A DNA stretch of 13,862 nucleotides from RUG11867 sp964553435 (GCA_964553435.1 CAZKKM010000041.1:1-13862); one strand, 5' to 3'; positions 6,472 to 13,762 are shown, counted from the first letter of the stretch. Notes: generated from the letters alone by a model not told the origin. Translations and numbers: made by a program.

Positions 6472-7077
6472 GTGATGGAGTATATGGAAGATACTATTCG
6501 GTATTACGATGAGAACAAAGACGAATACATGCAAATGTGGAATGTCAATTTCTTAAAAAATGTCAATTTCATTTATCCAGATTTGTTCGTCGGATATCTC
6601 GAAAAGGGAGCACACATTCTCGACTTAGGGTGTGGTTCGGGACGAGATTCTCTTCATTTCACCGAACTCGGCTATGATGTTACGGCCATCGATGCCTCTA
6701 AAGAAATGTGCGATTTGACCGCGAAGATTTGCCCGGCCAAAGTGATCAACATGAATTTTTTGGATATGAATTTCGACGAAGAATTCGATGGTATCTTCGC
6801 ATGTGCATCTCTTCTTCATTTAAATGACGAGGATTTGATCACGTGCTTGAAACTTTGCATGAAAGCTTTAAAGAAGGGTGGAATGTTTTACATTTCGTTC
6901 AAATACGGCGAAGGGTCGAGGTTCAAAGGCAAGCGCTTTTTTAACGACATGACAGAGGAGAGATTCGCCGGTTTTGCTGATAAAATCGATGGATTGGAAA
7001 TCATCGAATTGTGGAAATCAGAAAGATACGGGGATCATATTCCCTTTCTAAATGTGCTTGCGAGAAAGAGTGGGTGA
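6472..7077 (+). CDS. Class I SAM-dependent methyltransferase
   Basis: This 201-residue protein has a Rossmann methyltransferase fold. Motif I is DLGCGSGRDS (51-60), the ribose-binding acidic position is in AIDAS (72-76), NFLDM lies at 95-99, and motif IV is GIFACASLLHL (107-117), followed by KALKKGGMFYISF. The pattern is that of small-molecule methyltransferases related to TehB/YcgJ. There is no NPPY/DPPY motif, so it is not a DNA-adenine methylase and not a partner for the nearby DUF262 nuclease. The substrate is unknown. The ribosome binding site GAGGTGATC is a nine-base match to the 16S 3' end and sits seven bases before the GTG; the ATG at 6475 is an alternative. It is first in an operon with the pentapeptide-repeat protein, separated by three bases, so translation is probably coupled. 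Confidence 0.88.
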   Translation: MMEYMEDTIRYYDENKDEYMQMWNVNFLKNVNFIYPDLFVGYLEKGAHILDLGCGSGRDSLHFTELGYDVTAIDASKEMCDLTAKICPAKVINMNFLDMNFDEEFDGIFACASLLHLNDEDLITCLKLCMKALKKGGMFYISFKYGEGSRFKGKRFFNDMTEERFAGFADKIDGLEIIELWKSERYGDHIPFLNVLARKSG

Positions 7078-7080
7078 GTT

Positions 7081-7713
7081 GTGATGAAAATAAACGAGCC
7101 CAAAATTGTTGGTGGCGAACTTGTAAGGTTAGAAGATGTAGAGAACGAGACAACCGTACGTGCTTTCAAGTTTGTAGGAAATAGCGAGAAAAATTTGCGT
7201 TTGAGCGAGATATGTTTCGAAGAATGTACGTTCGAAGATATAAATTTTAATAGTATCGATCTCAAAAACTGCGATTTCATCGATGTCGTATTCAAAAATT
7301 GTGATTTGTCAAATAAAACTTTCAATGAACGGTTCTTCAACCGAGTCGAATTCATCGATTGCAAATTTGTCGGGACGAGTTTCATCGAGACGACTTTCAA
7401 GGATGTAAGATGGAAAAATGTTCATTCCAAATATGTCAACTTTTCGGATGCCAAGTTAGAAGGAGTAGTGTTCGAAAATGCAGAACTTGTCAATGCAGTG
7501 TTCATGGAGACGAAGATGAAGAGAGTCGATTTTTTAAAAGTCGATTTCACGGAAAGCGAGTTTTTTCGTACACCGCTAGCGGGAATCGATTTATCTTCGT
7601 GCGACATAAGCGGTGTCAAATTCGACTTTTTATCTTTGAAGGGCATCACTATAAGCATTTATCAATGTCCGAAATTGGTCAGCATGCTCGGAGTGAAAAT
7701 CGCGGATGAATAA
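7081..7713 (+). CDS. Pentapeptide-repeat protein, Qnr-like
   Basis: This 210-residue protein consists of five-residue repeats with a central Phe or Leu (CTFED, CDFID, CDLSN, VNFSD, AKLEG, VDFTE, IDLSS), from about residue 43 to 190. They would fold into a right-handed quadrilateral beta-helix. The tail (GIDLSSCDIS, LKGITI, YQCPKLVSMLGVKI, 168-207) matches the order of the Qnr C-terminus, where a final helix makes the dimer. The length is close to Qnr (about 218) and the enterococcal chromosomal Qnr. Qnr and MfpA mimic DNA and protect gyrase/topoisomerase IV from quinolones. Whether this one does is not shown by sequence, but it is closer to that group than to generic pentapeptide proteins. 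The start is GTG 7081 or ATG 7084; GGGTGAG is the ribosome binding site. It is second in the operon, after the methyltransferase and before a membrane-bound regulator. Confidence 0.85.
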   Translation: MMKINEPKIVGGELVRLEDVENETTVRAFKFVGNSEKNLRLSEICFEECTFEDINFNSIDLKNCDFIDVVFKNCDLSNKTFNERFFNRVEFIDCKFVGTSFIETTFKDVRWKNVHSKYVNFSDAKLEGVVFENAELVNAVFMETKMKRVDFLKVDFTESEFFRTPLAGIDLSSCDISGVKFDFLSLKGITISIYQCPKLVSMLGVKIADE

Positions 7714-7734
7714 AGAAAAAAAGGAAGTGTTTTT

Positions 7735-8433
7735 TTGGATCAAGAGAAGATAGGAAAATTCATAAGAGAACTTCGAAAAAGAGAAAAAATGAGCCAAAAA
7801 GAATTTGCTCGAAAATACGGGGTCACTTTTCAGGCTGTATCGAAGTGGGAGAATGGCAAGAACATCCCCGATATCGCCATTTTAAAGAAAATATGTGAAG
7901 ATTACGGAATGAATTTGGATGATTTTTTAAAGACCACTATCGTCAAAAAACGAAGTACGAAGACATTTATCATAGTCGGAGTTTTTATCGTGGCGGTCAT
8001 ATTCATCGTTTTGTTTATGAGAGTAAGGAAAGATGAGGGATTCGAATTCAAGACAATTTCCACGTCGTGCGAGGACTTCAATCTCTATGGAAGTATAGCA
8101 TACAACAACAAATCTTCTTCGATATATATATCGAACATCACATACTGTGGAGGTGACGACGAGAATACATACAACGAGATAAATTGTGTTCTTTACGAGA
8201 TCGGTGATAATGGAAAAACTAAAATAAGCGAACTTTCATATAAAGACGAGAATTCTTCGCTCACTTTGGAAAAATTCTTACAGGTAATCGAGTTTAAAAT
8301 CGACGATTATGCACAGTCTTGTAAAAAATACAAAGAGAATAGTCTTCGTTTGGAAATAGAGGCTAAGACCGATGGGGAAAATGAAATCTTTTACGAGATA
8401 CCGATGAGGCTCGAGGATAATTGTACAAAGTGA
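7735..8433 (+). CDS. Membrane-anchored XRE-family transcriptional regulator
   Basis: This 232-residue protein has an N-terminal helix-turn-helix of the Xre/Cro type (about 5-62: MSQKEFARKYGV, FQAVSKWENGKNIPD). A basic linker (KKRSTK) and one membrane segment (about 77-96) follow. The outside domain of about 135 residues has five cysteines (C112, C138, C151, C196, C230) and is rich in Asn/Asp/Tyr. It would bind DNA at the membrane and may sense an envelope signal. The start is a TTG 9-10 bases after AAGGA. The only nearby ATG would remove part of the helix-turn-helix, and the GTG at 7728 is out of frame. It is last in the methyltransferase/Qnr-like operon, 21 bases after the Qnr-like gene, which suggests control of its own operon. 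The outside domain matches no family I know. Confidence 0.82.
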   Translation: MDQEKIGKFIRELRKREKMSQKEFARKYGVTFQAVSKWENGKNIPDIAILKKICEDYGMNLDDFLKTTIVKKRSTKTFIIVGVFIVAVIFIVLFMRVRKDEGFEFKTISTSCEDFNLYGSIAYNNKSSSIYISNITYCGGDDENTYNEINCVLYEIGDNGKTKISELSYKDENSSLTLEKFLQVIEFKIDDYAQSCKKYKENSLRLEIEAKTDGENEIFYEIPMRLEDNCTK

Positions 8434-8448
8434 ACGGCTCTTCGCAAA

Positions 8449-8480
8449 TTCAACCGCAAGTTGAGTCTTTTTTTTCTTTT
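8449..8480 (+). terminator. Rho-independent terminator of the methyltransferase/Qnr/XRE operon
   Basis: TTCAAC (8449-8454) pairs with GTTGAG (8460-8465), with one T-G pair, around a five-base loop. A long T-rich run (8466-8480) follows. The stem is short but the tract is strong, and it stands 16 bases after the stop. Confidence 0.65.
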
Positions 8481-8485
8481 ATTTC

Positions 8486-8514
8486 TTGTAATTTTTACAT
8501 GATTATATTATGAT
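8486..8514 (+). promoter_or_regulatory. Promoter for the thioredoxin-like gene
   Basis: TTGTAA (8486-8491), a 17-base spacer and TATGAT (8509-8514) form a good sigma-A promoter 29 bases before the ATG at 8544. AAAAAGGAG lies between. With the terminator just upstream, the gene is an independent unit. Confidence 0.7.
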
Positions 8515-8543
8515 TAAGATGTAGAAAAAGGAGAATTGACAAA

Positions 8544-9281
8544 ATGGGAAAAGAAACAAAAAAGACTATAATGCAATTCGTGGGAGCTATAGTTTTGATC
8601 GTCGCCATCGTCGGAGGTTTGATGTTCTTGACGAGAGAAGCAAAGGTATCCGACGGAGAAAAATTCAAAAAAGAGTACGAATCATTGAACGGAACGACGA
8701 GGAAGAGCGATGGGGCAGTTTACGGAGAAGTGACAATCGATAAAGATAATCCTATCACATACGTGACAGCCAAGGAGGCAATCGAAGTTTTAGAAAGTGA
8801 AAAGGCCATCATGTATGTCGGTGCGCCCTGGTGTCCTTGGTGCCGCAATGCGGTGAGTGTGCTCTTCGAACTTGCCAAAGAATACGATGTGGATAAAATC
8901 TATTACTTGGAGTTGGATGACATCAAATCGAACTACGAAGTGAAGAACGGTCAATTAGAAAAGAAGAATTCCGGTACAGATGATTATTACAAACTTTTGG
9001 AAAAGTTGGGCGATCGATTGGAAGACTACGTCTTGACTGGAGATGATGGCAAGAAGTACGACACCGGCGAGAAGAGAATATATATGCCTTATGTCATAGC
9101 AGTACGAGACGGCAATATTGTCGCGGATAAGGTGGGAACTGTCACTTTGGATGACGGACAGTCCAAGTATGAAAAGCTTACGGATGAACAGCATGTTCAG
9201 CTTTCGAAGTCGTATAAAGTGCTCTTCGAAGGAGCTTATGGTTCAGGAGAAGTCGATTGCGACGAGGAAGCTTGCAATTGA
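8544..9281 (+). CDS. Membrane-anchored thioredoxin-like protein (WCPWC)
   Basis: This 245-residue protein has an N-terminal membrane anchor (about residues 11-30, preceded by KETKK) and a long outside domain. The active site is APWCPWCRN (C97 and C100) with the cis-proline loop YMPYVIAVRDG (P182), so the thioredoxin core is intact. Two more cysteines stand at the extreme C-terminus (C239, C244). The arrangement resembles the thioredoxin-like 'bacteriocin transport accessory' group of Gram-positives. Those proteins are thought to help form or rearrange disulfide bonds outside the cell, though the direction is not certain. The insertion between the CxxC and the cis-Pro is long (about 80 residues). 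The start is set by AAAAAGGAG 11 bases ahead. It is monocistronic, just after the operon encoding the cysteine-rich membrane regulator, which could be a substrate (inference). No bacteriocin genes are seen. Confidence 0.83.
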   Translation: MGKETKKTIMQFVGAIVLIVAIVGGLMFLTREAKVSDGEKFKKEYESLNGTTRKSDGAVYGEVTIDKDNPITYVTAKEAIEVLESEKAIMYVGAPWCPWCRNAVSVLFELAKEYDVDKIYYLELDDIKSNYEVKNGQLEKKNSGTDDYYKLLEKLGDRLEDYVLTGDDGKKYDTGEKRIYMPYVIAVRDGNIVADKVGTVTLDDGQSKYEKLTDEQHVQLSKSYKVLFEGAYGSGEVDCDEEACN

Positions 9282-9299
9282 CAATTATGTGAATATCAA

Positions 9300-9330
9300 A
9301 AAAGCCGAGCACAAACGTTCGGTTTTTATT
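9300..9330. terminator. Bidirectional Rho-independent terminator between thioredoxin-like gene and clpP
   Basis: The arms 9300-9310 and 9317-9327 (core GCCGAGC with GTTCGGT) form an 11-bp stem including two G-T pairs around the loop ACAAAC. The A-run on the left and T-run on the right make it work for both convergent genes. Confidence 0.8.
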
Positions 9331-9339
9331 TGGAAAGAT

Positions 9340-9915
9340 TTAGTGGTCCAAGACTTCGTCGATGAGACCATATTTACAAGCGGCATAGGCATCCATGTAA
9401 TTATCTCGTTCGGTATCTTTGTTGATGCGAGAAACTGTCTTGGAAGTAAGTGAAGCTAAGAGTTTGTTCATCTTATCTCTCAGTCGCAAGATGCGTTCGG
9501 CATGTATCTTGATGACGGTCGCCTGGCCTTCAGCACCTCCCAAGACTTCATGTATCATGACTTCGCTATTCGGAAGAGCATATCTCTTTCCTCGAGCACC
9601 TGCGGCCAAGAGAAAAGCTCCCATCGATGCAGCCATGCCGACGACGATAGTCGAGACATCGCTTTTTATGAAGTTCATCGTGTCATAGATAGCGAGACCA
9701 GCACTTACTGAGCCGCCAGGACTGTTTATATAAAGAGATATATCGCCATGTCCTTGTGAGTCGAGATAAAGGAGTTCAGAGATGATGATGTTTGCCAAAT
9801 CGTCGTTTATTTCTCCGCTCAAAAAAATTATCCTATCACTCAACAAACGCGAATACAAATCGAAAGCCCGCTCACCTGAAGATGTGCGTTCTAAAACAGT
9901 TGGAATTAAAGTCAT
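9340..9915 (-). CDS. clpP: ATP-dependent Clp protease proteolytic subunit
   Basis: This 191-residue protein has the normal ClpP length and start (MTLIPTV, ERAFDLYSRLL). The catalytic triad is complete: S97 (GMAASMGA), H122 (MIHEV) and D171 (TERDN), with the oxyanion segment SPGGSVSAG (65-73). ClpP forms a 14-mer barrel in the cytoplasm that degrades proteins unfolded by ClpX, ClpC or similar ATPases. Most ClpPs have IHQPLGGAQGQA here; this one has IHEVLGGAEGQA, so two Gln are Glu and a Pro is Val beside the active site. That may mark a second, specialised ClpP, but I cannot tell whether another copy exists. A GTG at 9924 would overlap the ribosome binding site (AGGTG), so the ATG at 9915 is chosen. 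It lies 48 bases behind gerAB with no terminator seen, so read-through is possible. Confidence 0.92.
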   Translation of the reverse strand: MTLIPTVLERTSSGERAFDLYSRLLSDRIIFLSGEINDDLANIIISELLYLDSQGHGDISLYINSPGGSVSAGLAIYDTMNFIKSDVSTIVVGMAASMGAFLLAAGARGKRYALPNSEVMIHEVLGGAEGQATVIKIHAERILRLRDKMNKLLASLTSKTVSRINKDTERDNYMDAYAACKYGLIDEVLDH

Positions 9916-9963
9916 TTTTTTCACCTACTAATATGATAGTGTGAAATATCGTTTTTTATACAG

Positions 9964-10872
9964 TCATCTTTTCGGAATAAGTGTCGGAATAAGTAAGATG
10001 AAGAGTATGAGAGGATAGAAATAATATAGAGCTGTCATAATATCGCTTCGGTTACAGGCAAATGTCGAAGCGAATATAGCTGCGATGAGGGGAATATATT
10101 TTGTGGCAGATTTCTTCAATTTCATGTTTCGGAAACCGGTCGCGATGGTAGAGACGAAATCGGTCACAATCATGATGACAAACAAATTTTCGACGTTCGA
10201 GAAGAATTCGTAAATTTTTATTCGTTTGAGTAAAACGAATTCGGGATATCTATATAGCATGGCTTCTCGATTACCTAAGACACTCACGACGAGAAAAGAC
10301 ATGACGAATACGGTGAGTGTCGAGGTGGCAAAATTCAAAAGAAGTGATTTTTTATCTTCGAAGTCGTGTAGACAGAGAACGGGAGTGACAGCGGTCAAAC
10401 AGTATATGAGAGCTCCTGCGGCAATTTCTTTCCATTCGAATGAAAGTGGAAGAAGATTTTCAAATTTAGCATTGTTAATGAGAATTCCGCTCGAAGCAAA
10501 AAACATGAATAGTGAGTAGGCAAAGAGAATGAAAATCGTTCTTTTGAATCCCTCTTCTTTTGTGCGTCCGACAATGAAACCACATATGATAGTAATCGAA
10601 ACCAAAATAATATTTGGAGTCTGGTTCAAGTACATCGTTCCACCCAAGTTGGCCAATATGACCGTGGACAAGAAGAGAAGTATGAAACCGGAGAGTCTTT
10701 TGAGCCAAATGTTATCGTTGGGCTTTTTGACTAGCCAAAGAATCAAGAAACTCAAGATAGCTCCGATTATTTCAGAAATCCAAAATCCATTTTTGGCGAT
10801 ATTCAAGATCAGCGAAAGACCGAATCCCCAGAATAGAAAACGACTGTAAAAAAATGTTTCTTTATTTCCCAT
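9964..10872 (-). CDS. gerAB: Spore germination receptor subunit B (GerAB family)
   Basis: This integral membrane protein of 302 residues has about ten hydrophobic segments (for example FWGFGLSLILNI, AILSFLILWLV, FILLFLSTVILA, ILVSITIICGFIVG, FVMSFLVVSVLG and the last, YPLILFILLIPTLIP). It belongs to the amino acid/polyamine permease-like group used by GerA receptors to bind the germinant in the spore inner membrane. The assignment rests on topology and on its neighbours more than on single motifs. It is about 60 residues shorter than the usual 365, so loops have been trimmed. The start ATG overlaps the end of gerAC by 11 bases. Its perfect AGGAGG site, six bases ahead, lies inside the last codons of gerAC, so the two are co-translated. 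Confidence 0.78.
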   Translation of the reverse strand: MGNKETFFYSRFLFWGFGLSLILNIAKNGFWISEIIGAILSFLILWLVKKPNDNIWLKRLSGFILLFLSTVILANLGGTMYLNQTPNIILVSITIICGFIVGRTKEEGFKRTIFILFAYSLFMFFASSGILINNAKFENLLPLSFEWKEIAAGALIYCLTAVTPVLCLHDFEDKKSLLLNFATSTLTVFVMSFLVVSVLGNREAMLYRYPEFVLLKRIKIYEFFSNVENLFVIMIVTDFVSTIATGFRNMKLKKSATKYIPLIAAIFASTFACNRSDIMTALYYFYPLILFILLIPTLIPKR

Positions 10873-11911
10873 TTTTTCCTCCTATAGAGTCCAAAAGAAG
10901 ACCTTTTTCTCCTATTACCAAATCGGAAGTAAAGACGTATTCTATTTTTTTCCAAGTGTCGTCTTCGACCAATTTTGGATAATATAAATAATATGAATGA
11001 TTGAAATTGAACATATCACTATTCATGGTTTTGGCATATTCGACGGTCTTTGCGGCATATTCTTCTACTCTAGTGTTCAGATCTCTTTCGATTTTGGCCA
11101 GATCATCTTGATTGAGATGATTCGGTGTGCGAGCATCGAGCAAGCGAGCTTGTCCTTTGAGACTCAGGGTTATTTTGTTTTTTTCTATTTTCTTTTCCAG
11201 TTTGTATTCGTGAATGTCGAAAGTAAAATCTCCATATATTTGAAACATTTTGTTTTGTCCAGCGAGCATATTGGCAAAAAGAGCGGCATTTTTGTCTATA
11301 TCGAAGGCAAGTGTGTTATTTGTGAAGAGGTAAGTATCGGTGAGCGAAATGATATCTTCATCGATAGTGAGTCCTCCTACCATATAAGTGTTGTCACGCA
11401 GATAAGCATAGATGAGCTCGCGAAAGGTACCCGGTCTATAATAGCCGTTCCCCTCTTGATTTCGTTTGGCACTCATGCGAGCCAGCTCTCCGAATGATTC
11501 GCGAGGAGCAGGTTCGAATTTTAAAATTTTGTCGATGTCTTCGGCGACGAATACATAGAAATCTTTGCGAAGTTTAGTATTTCTTAAAAGATAGTCGAAA
11601 AAATCATCGAGGCCTCGTTCAGCAACGGCCTTGCTCACAACTAGAGTTTTCATGTGACTATAAAAAGGGGTGGATGCCGAACCGAAGAAGACGTCGTTCA
11701 TGGCTGCCTCGAGAGTGTTTCCTTTTCCTTTTAGGTAATAAGAACCTTTGGATGCACTTTCACTAGTATCGAGAACTTCGATGTCGATTTTATAATCGCC
11801 ATCTTCGTAGTCGACGATCATACTCGAAACGATTTCCAAATCATTTAGTTCGTTGTAGTCGTAACATCCCGTACAAAATAAAATTAGTACGATGATCAAT
11901 ATTTTTTTCAT
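10862..11911 (-). CDS. gerAC: Spore germination lipoprotein (Ger(x)C family)
   Basis: This 349-residue lipoprotein starts with a signal peptide ending in CTGC, so C16 would be acylated. YDYNELNDLEIVSSMIVDYE then follows, the standard Ger(x)C opening (C-x-D-x-x-E-L-N-D). The rest fits the family's three-domain build: an N-terminal part with STPFYSHMKTLVVSKAVAERGL, a middle with DNTYMVGGLTI, and a C-terminal part with many charged helices (about 260-315). GerAC is the lipoprotein subunit of the germinant receptor on the outer face of the spore inner membrane. Its ATG overlaps the gerAA stop by four bases (ATGA), with AAGGG ahead. The length is close to usual. The order here is A-C-B rather than A-B-C. 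Confidence 0.88.
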   Translation of the reverse strand: MKKILIIVLILFCTGCYDYNELNDLEIVSSMIVDYEDGDYKIDIEVLDTSESASKGSYYLKGKGNTLEAAMNDVFFGSASTPFYSHMKTLVVSKAVAERGLDDFFDYLLRNTKLRKDFYVFVAEDIDKILKFEPAPRESFGELARMSAKRNQEGNGYYRPGTFRELIYAYLRDNTYMVGGLTIDEDIISLTDTYLFTNNTLAFDIDKNAALFANMLAGQNKMFQIYGDFTFDIHEYKLEKKIEKNKITLSLKGQARLLDARTPNHLNQDDLAKIERDLNTRVEEYAAKTVEYAKTMNSDMFNFNHSYYLYYPKLVEDDTWKKIEYVFTSDLVIGEKGLLLDSIGGKNGK

Positions 11912-13182
11912 ATATAGTTCCCTTCGTTAAGATTTACGTTAGCGAGGATTGCCATAAAAGCAATGAGCACCATCGAAAGTCCGTAAAGTCCCAAGAAACT
12001 TGAGGCCAAAAGAAAGACGAAGCGCATCACCCGCAAAGCATTCACCAGCTTTACTTCGGTGAATATCAGACTCGAGATAAAAGATATGGCGACAACTATT
12101 ATCATGATGGGGCTTACGAATCCCGCATTGACTGCGGCTTCTCCCAAAATGAGAGCTCCCAATATCGAAGCACTGCTTCCGTAATTGCTAGGAAATCTGA
12201 TGTCCGATTCGCGAAGTATTTCGCAAATTATGAGCATGATGACAGCTTCGACGATGGCCGGAAAAGGAACACCACTACGTTGTTCGGAAAAACTGATGAG
12301 CAGTGACGTCGGTATGGCTTCTTGATCGAAGTTGATTAAAGCGATGTATATGGCAGGAGTCATTACTGTCAAAAATAGACATAGATATCTTAAAATCTTG
12401 ATGAAACTGTCCGTCGTAAAGGGGTTTATGAAATCCGAAAAATGGGCATCCAAAATGAGAACGAAGGGTGTGTTATCGATAGTGATGGCGATGTAACCCT
12501 TGAGTAGGTAACGGGCAACGATCGCCGGCTTCTCTGTCTTCAAGATGGTCGGAAAAATATTGTCTTTTTTCAATTCTTCTACTATATCGTGCGAATCGAT
12601 GACCTCACGATCGGCTAGTGAATCGAGTGTGATTTTGGTTTTGGCAAGAGCCGTATCGTCTATTTTATCTTCTATGTATATGATGCCTAGTTTCGTCTTC
12701 GTGTAGATGCCACGGTCGACTGCTTCGATCTTCAAATTGGCATTTTTAATTCGCCGTTTTATTAGGCCGACATTCTTTTGATAGTTTTCACAGAAGGCAT
12801 CTTTCGGGCCATACATATTAGGCTCAGTTTGACTCATCGTTATGCCGCGATCGAGATTAGCTTTTGCTTCTACAGAATAGATTTTGTCTCTGTGAAAGAC
12901 GACAGCAAAACCGTTTTCCATATAATAGAAGACATCATCTACTTTTTGCAATGCGGTGAGTTTTGGTCCGCCCAAGACTGGTTCTAGTTCGACGACCTTT
13001 TTGGCTATATTGCGATATGCGGATATATTTTTTATGATAAAGTCGTTTACCAGATTAGAATCGACTAAACTTTCAAAGAAAATAACATATATTTTATGCT
13101 TGGTACCAGAAGAAATTTCTCGCAAGACGAAATCGGGATTGCCTTTCAGCATCTTTTGTATATATTGGACATTATCATTCAT
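11908..13182 (-). CDS. gerAA: Spore germination receptor subunit A (GerAA family)
   Basis: The protein has 424 residues from the ATG at 13182. The N-terminal soluble domain (about 1-235) has the family segments VLREI, LADREVIDS and KGYIAITIDNTPFVLI. The membrane part follows with RYLCLFLTVMTPAIYIAL, RSGVPFPAIVEA, LRESDIRFPSNYG and LGEAAVNAGFVSP. These identify a GerA receptor A subunit of the spore inner membrane. The protein ends at VNLNEGNYI, soon after the last membrane helix, and lacks the conserved C-terminal GVPYLAP-type segment of most homologues (about 480-500 residues). The short end creates the ATGA overlap with gerAC. I chose the ATG at 13182 because GGTGA stands before it; the ATG at 13194 (four residues longer) has no ribosome binding site. 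It is first in the ger operon. Confidence 0.88.
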   Translation of the reverse strand: MNDNVQYIQKMLKGNPDFVLREISSGTKHKIYVIFFESLVDSNLVNDFIIKNISAYRNIAKKVVELEPVLGGPKLTALQKVDDVFYYMENGFAVVFHRDKIYSVEAKANLDRGITMSQTEPNMYGPKDAFCENYQKNVGLIKRRIKNANLKIEAVDRGIYTKTKLGIIYIEDKIDDTALAKTKITLDSLADREVIDSHDIVEELKKDNIFPTILKTEKPAIVARYLLKGYIAITIDNTPFVLILDAHFSDFINPFTTDSFIKILRYLCLFLTVMTPAIYIALINFDQEAIPTSLLISFSEQRSGVPFPAIVEAVIMLIICEILRESDIRFPSNYGSSASILGALILGEAAVNAGFVSPIMIIVVAISFISSLIFTEVKLVNALRVMRFVFLLASSFLGLYGLSMVLIAFMAILANVNLNEGNYI

Positions 13183-13197
13183 GTTCTTCACCATCTT

Positions 13198-13226
13198 TAG
13201 TATGGCAATAAATTCCTAAAACTTAC
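13198..13226 (-). promoter_or_regulatory. Possible sporulation (sigma-G-like) promoter of the ger operon
   Basis: On the minus strand CATACTA (13198-13204) fits the forespore sigma-G -10 pattern. GTAAG (13222-13226), 17 bases upstream, fits four of five -35 positions. Forespore control would suit a germinant receptor. However, the expected start near 13191 leaves only about nine bases before the ATG at 13182 and cuts into the ribosome binding site, so this stays tentative. Confidence 0.3.
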
Positions 13227-13303
13227 CTCATTTTTTAAAAAGTTTTGGCAAAGATATGTGTCGTATGGTATATTAAAGTTGTATACGATAAAGGTGAGGT
13301 AAG
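13222..13303. repeat. Perfect 9-bp inverted repeat between gerAA and the lipoprotein gene
   Basis: CTTACCTCA (13222-13230) and TGAGGTAAG (13295-13303) are perfect reverse complements 64 bases apart. They enclose the lipoprotein promoter. The right copy contains part of that gene's ribosome binding site; the left copy overlaps the -35 of the ger promoter candidate. Confidence 0.5.
13245..13274 (+). promoter_or_regulatory. Sigma-A promoter for the small lipoprotein gene
   Basis: TTGGCA (13245-13250), an 18-base spacer and TATATT (13269-13274) with a TGG extension just before it form a good promoter. A 6-bp inverted repeat, TCGTAT (13261-13266) and ATACGA (13283-13288), brackets the -10 and could be an operator. 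Confidence 0.65.
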
Positions 13304-13306
13304 ATT

Positions 13307-13762
13307 ATGAAAAAAAAGATGATTTTGTGTTTTGGATTGGTAACGGTTCTCGTCATTTTTCTCTCGGGATGTGGGAAAGATACGCAAGAGAATTCATATA
13401 AGCAAGGTGAGACTTTTTCTTTTATGGGATTGAATTTGACTGTAGAAGAGGAGTATTTTTTCGCAGATGGTATCGGAGGTAAAACTTTGATCAAGATACC
13501 TATGAAAATAGAGAACACATCGAATAGAATGAACAAATTGAAAGAAACATACATTTCTGTGAATGGACCGAGCGGAAGTAACATCAAGACAGATGGCGGC
13601 ATGATGAAAAAAGACGGAATAACTCAGGCTGAGGATTTGCGAGAAGGGGAGTTTTATACGAAGTATCTATATGTAGATTATGCGCAAGATGGTATTTATA
13701 CTTTAGTTTTCAACGATTTTACGAGTTCATCGATCAAAGTCGAGGTGAATATAGCAAAGTGA
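13307..13762 (+). CDS. Small lipoprotein, DUF4352/telokin-like
   Basis: This 151-residue protein starts with a lipoprotein signal: KKK, a hydrophobic core and the lipobox LSGC, so C22 would carry the lipid. After a short polar stretch, residues about 32-150 read as an immunoglobulin-like beta sandwich of the DUF4352 type: GETFSFMGLNLTVEEEYFF, then IKIPMKIENTS, TYISVNGPSGS, a LREGEFYTKYLYVDY segment and DGIYTLVFND. Such lipoproteins sit on the outside of the cytoplasmic membrane and usually have no known role. AAAGGTGAGG precedes the ATG. It is divergent from the ger operon, monocistronic and followed by a strong terminator. Confidence 0.82.
   Translation: MKKKMILCFGLVTVLVIFLSGCGKDTQENSYKQGETFSFMGLNLTVEEEYFFADGIGGKTLIKIPMKIENTSNRMNKLKETYISVNGPSGSNIKTDGGMMKKDGITQAEDLREGEFYTKYLYVDYAQDGIYTLVFNDFTSSSIKVEVNIAK

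Noticed and set aside
4678..7077. DUF262 protein and methyltransferase as a restriction-modification pair
   Set aside because: The methyltransferase has DLGCGSGRDS and small-molecule-type motifs but no NPPY/DPPY or target-recognition part, and the genes are divergent.
9916..9924. GTG at 9924 as clpP start
   Set aside because: The GTG is part of the AGGTG ribosome binding site for the ATG at 9915, which also gives the standard ClpP N-terminus.
9961..9995. Direct repeat CTTATTCCGA before clpP as a heat-shock (CtsR-type) operator
   Set aside because: It encodes the repeated Leu-Ile-Pro at the end of GerAB and does not match the GGTCAAA heptads of CtsR or a CIRCE element.
13273..13602. Minus-strand ORF opposite the small lipoprotein
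   Set aside because: The plus-strand frame has a promoter, ribosome site, signal peptide and lipobox; the opposite frame has none.
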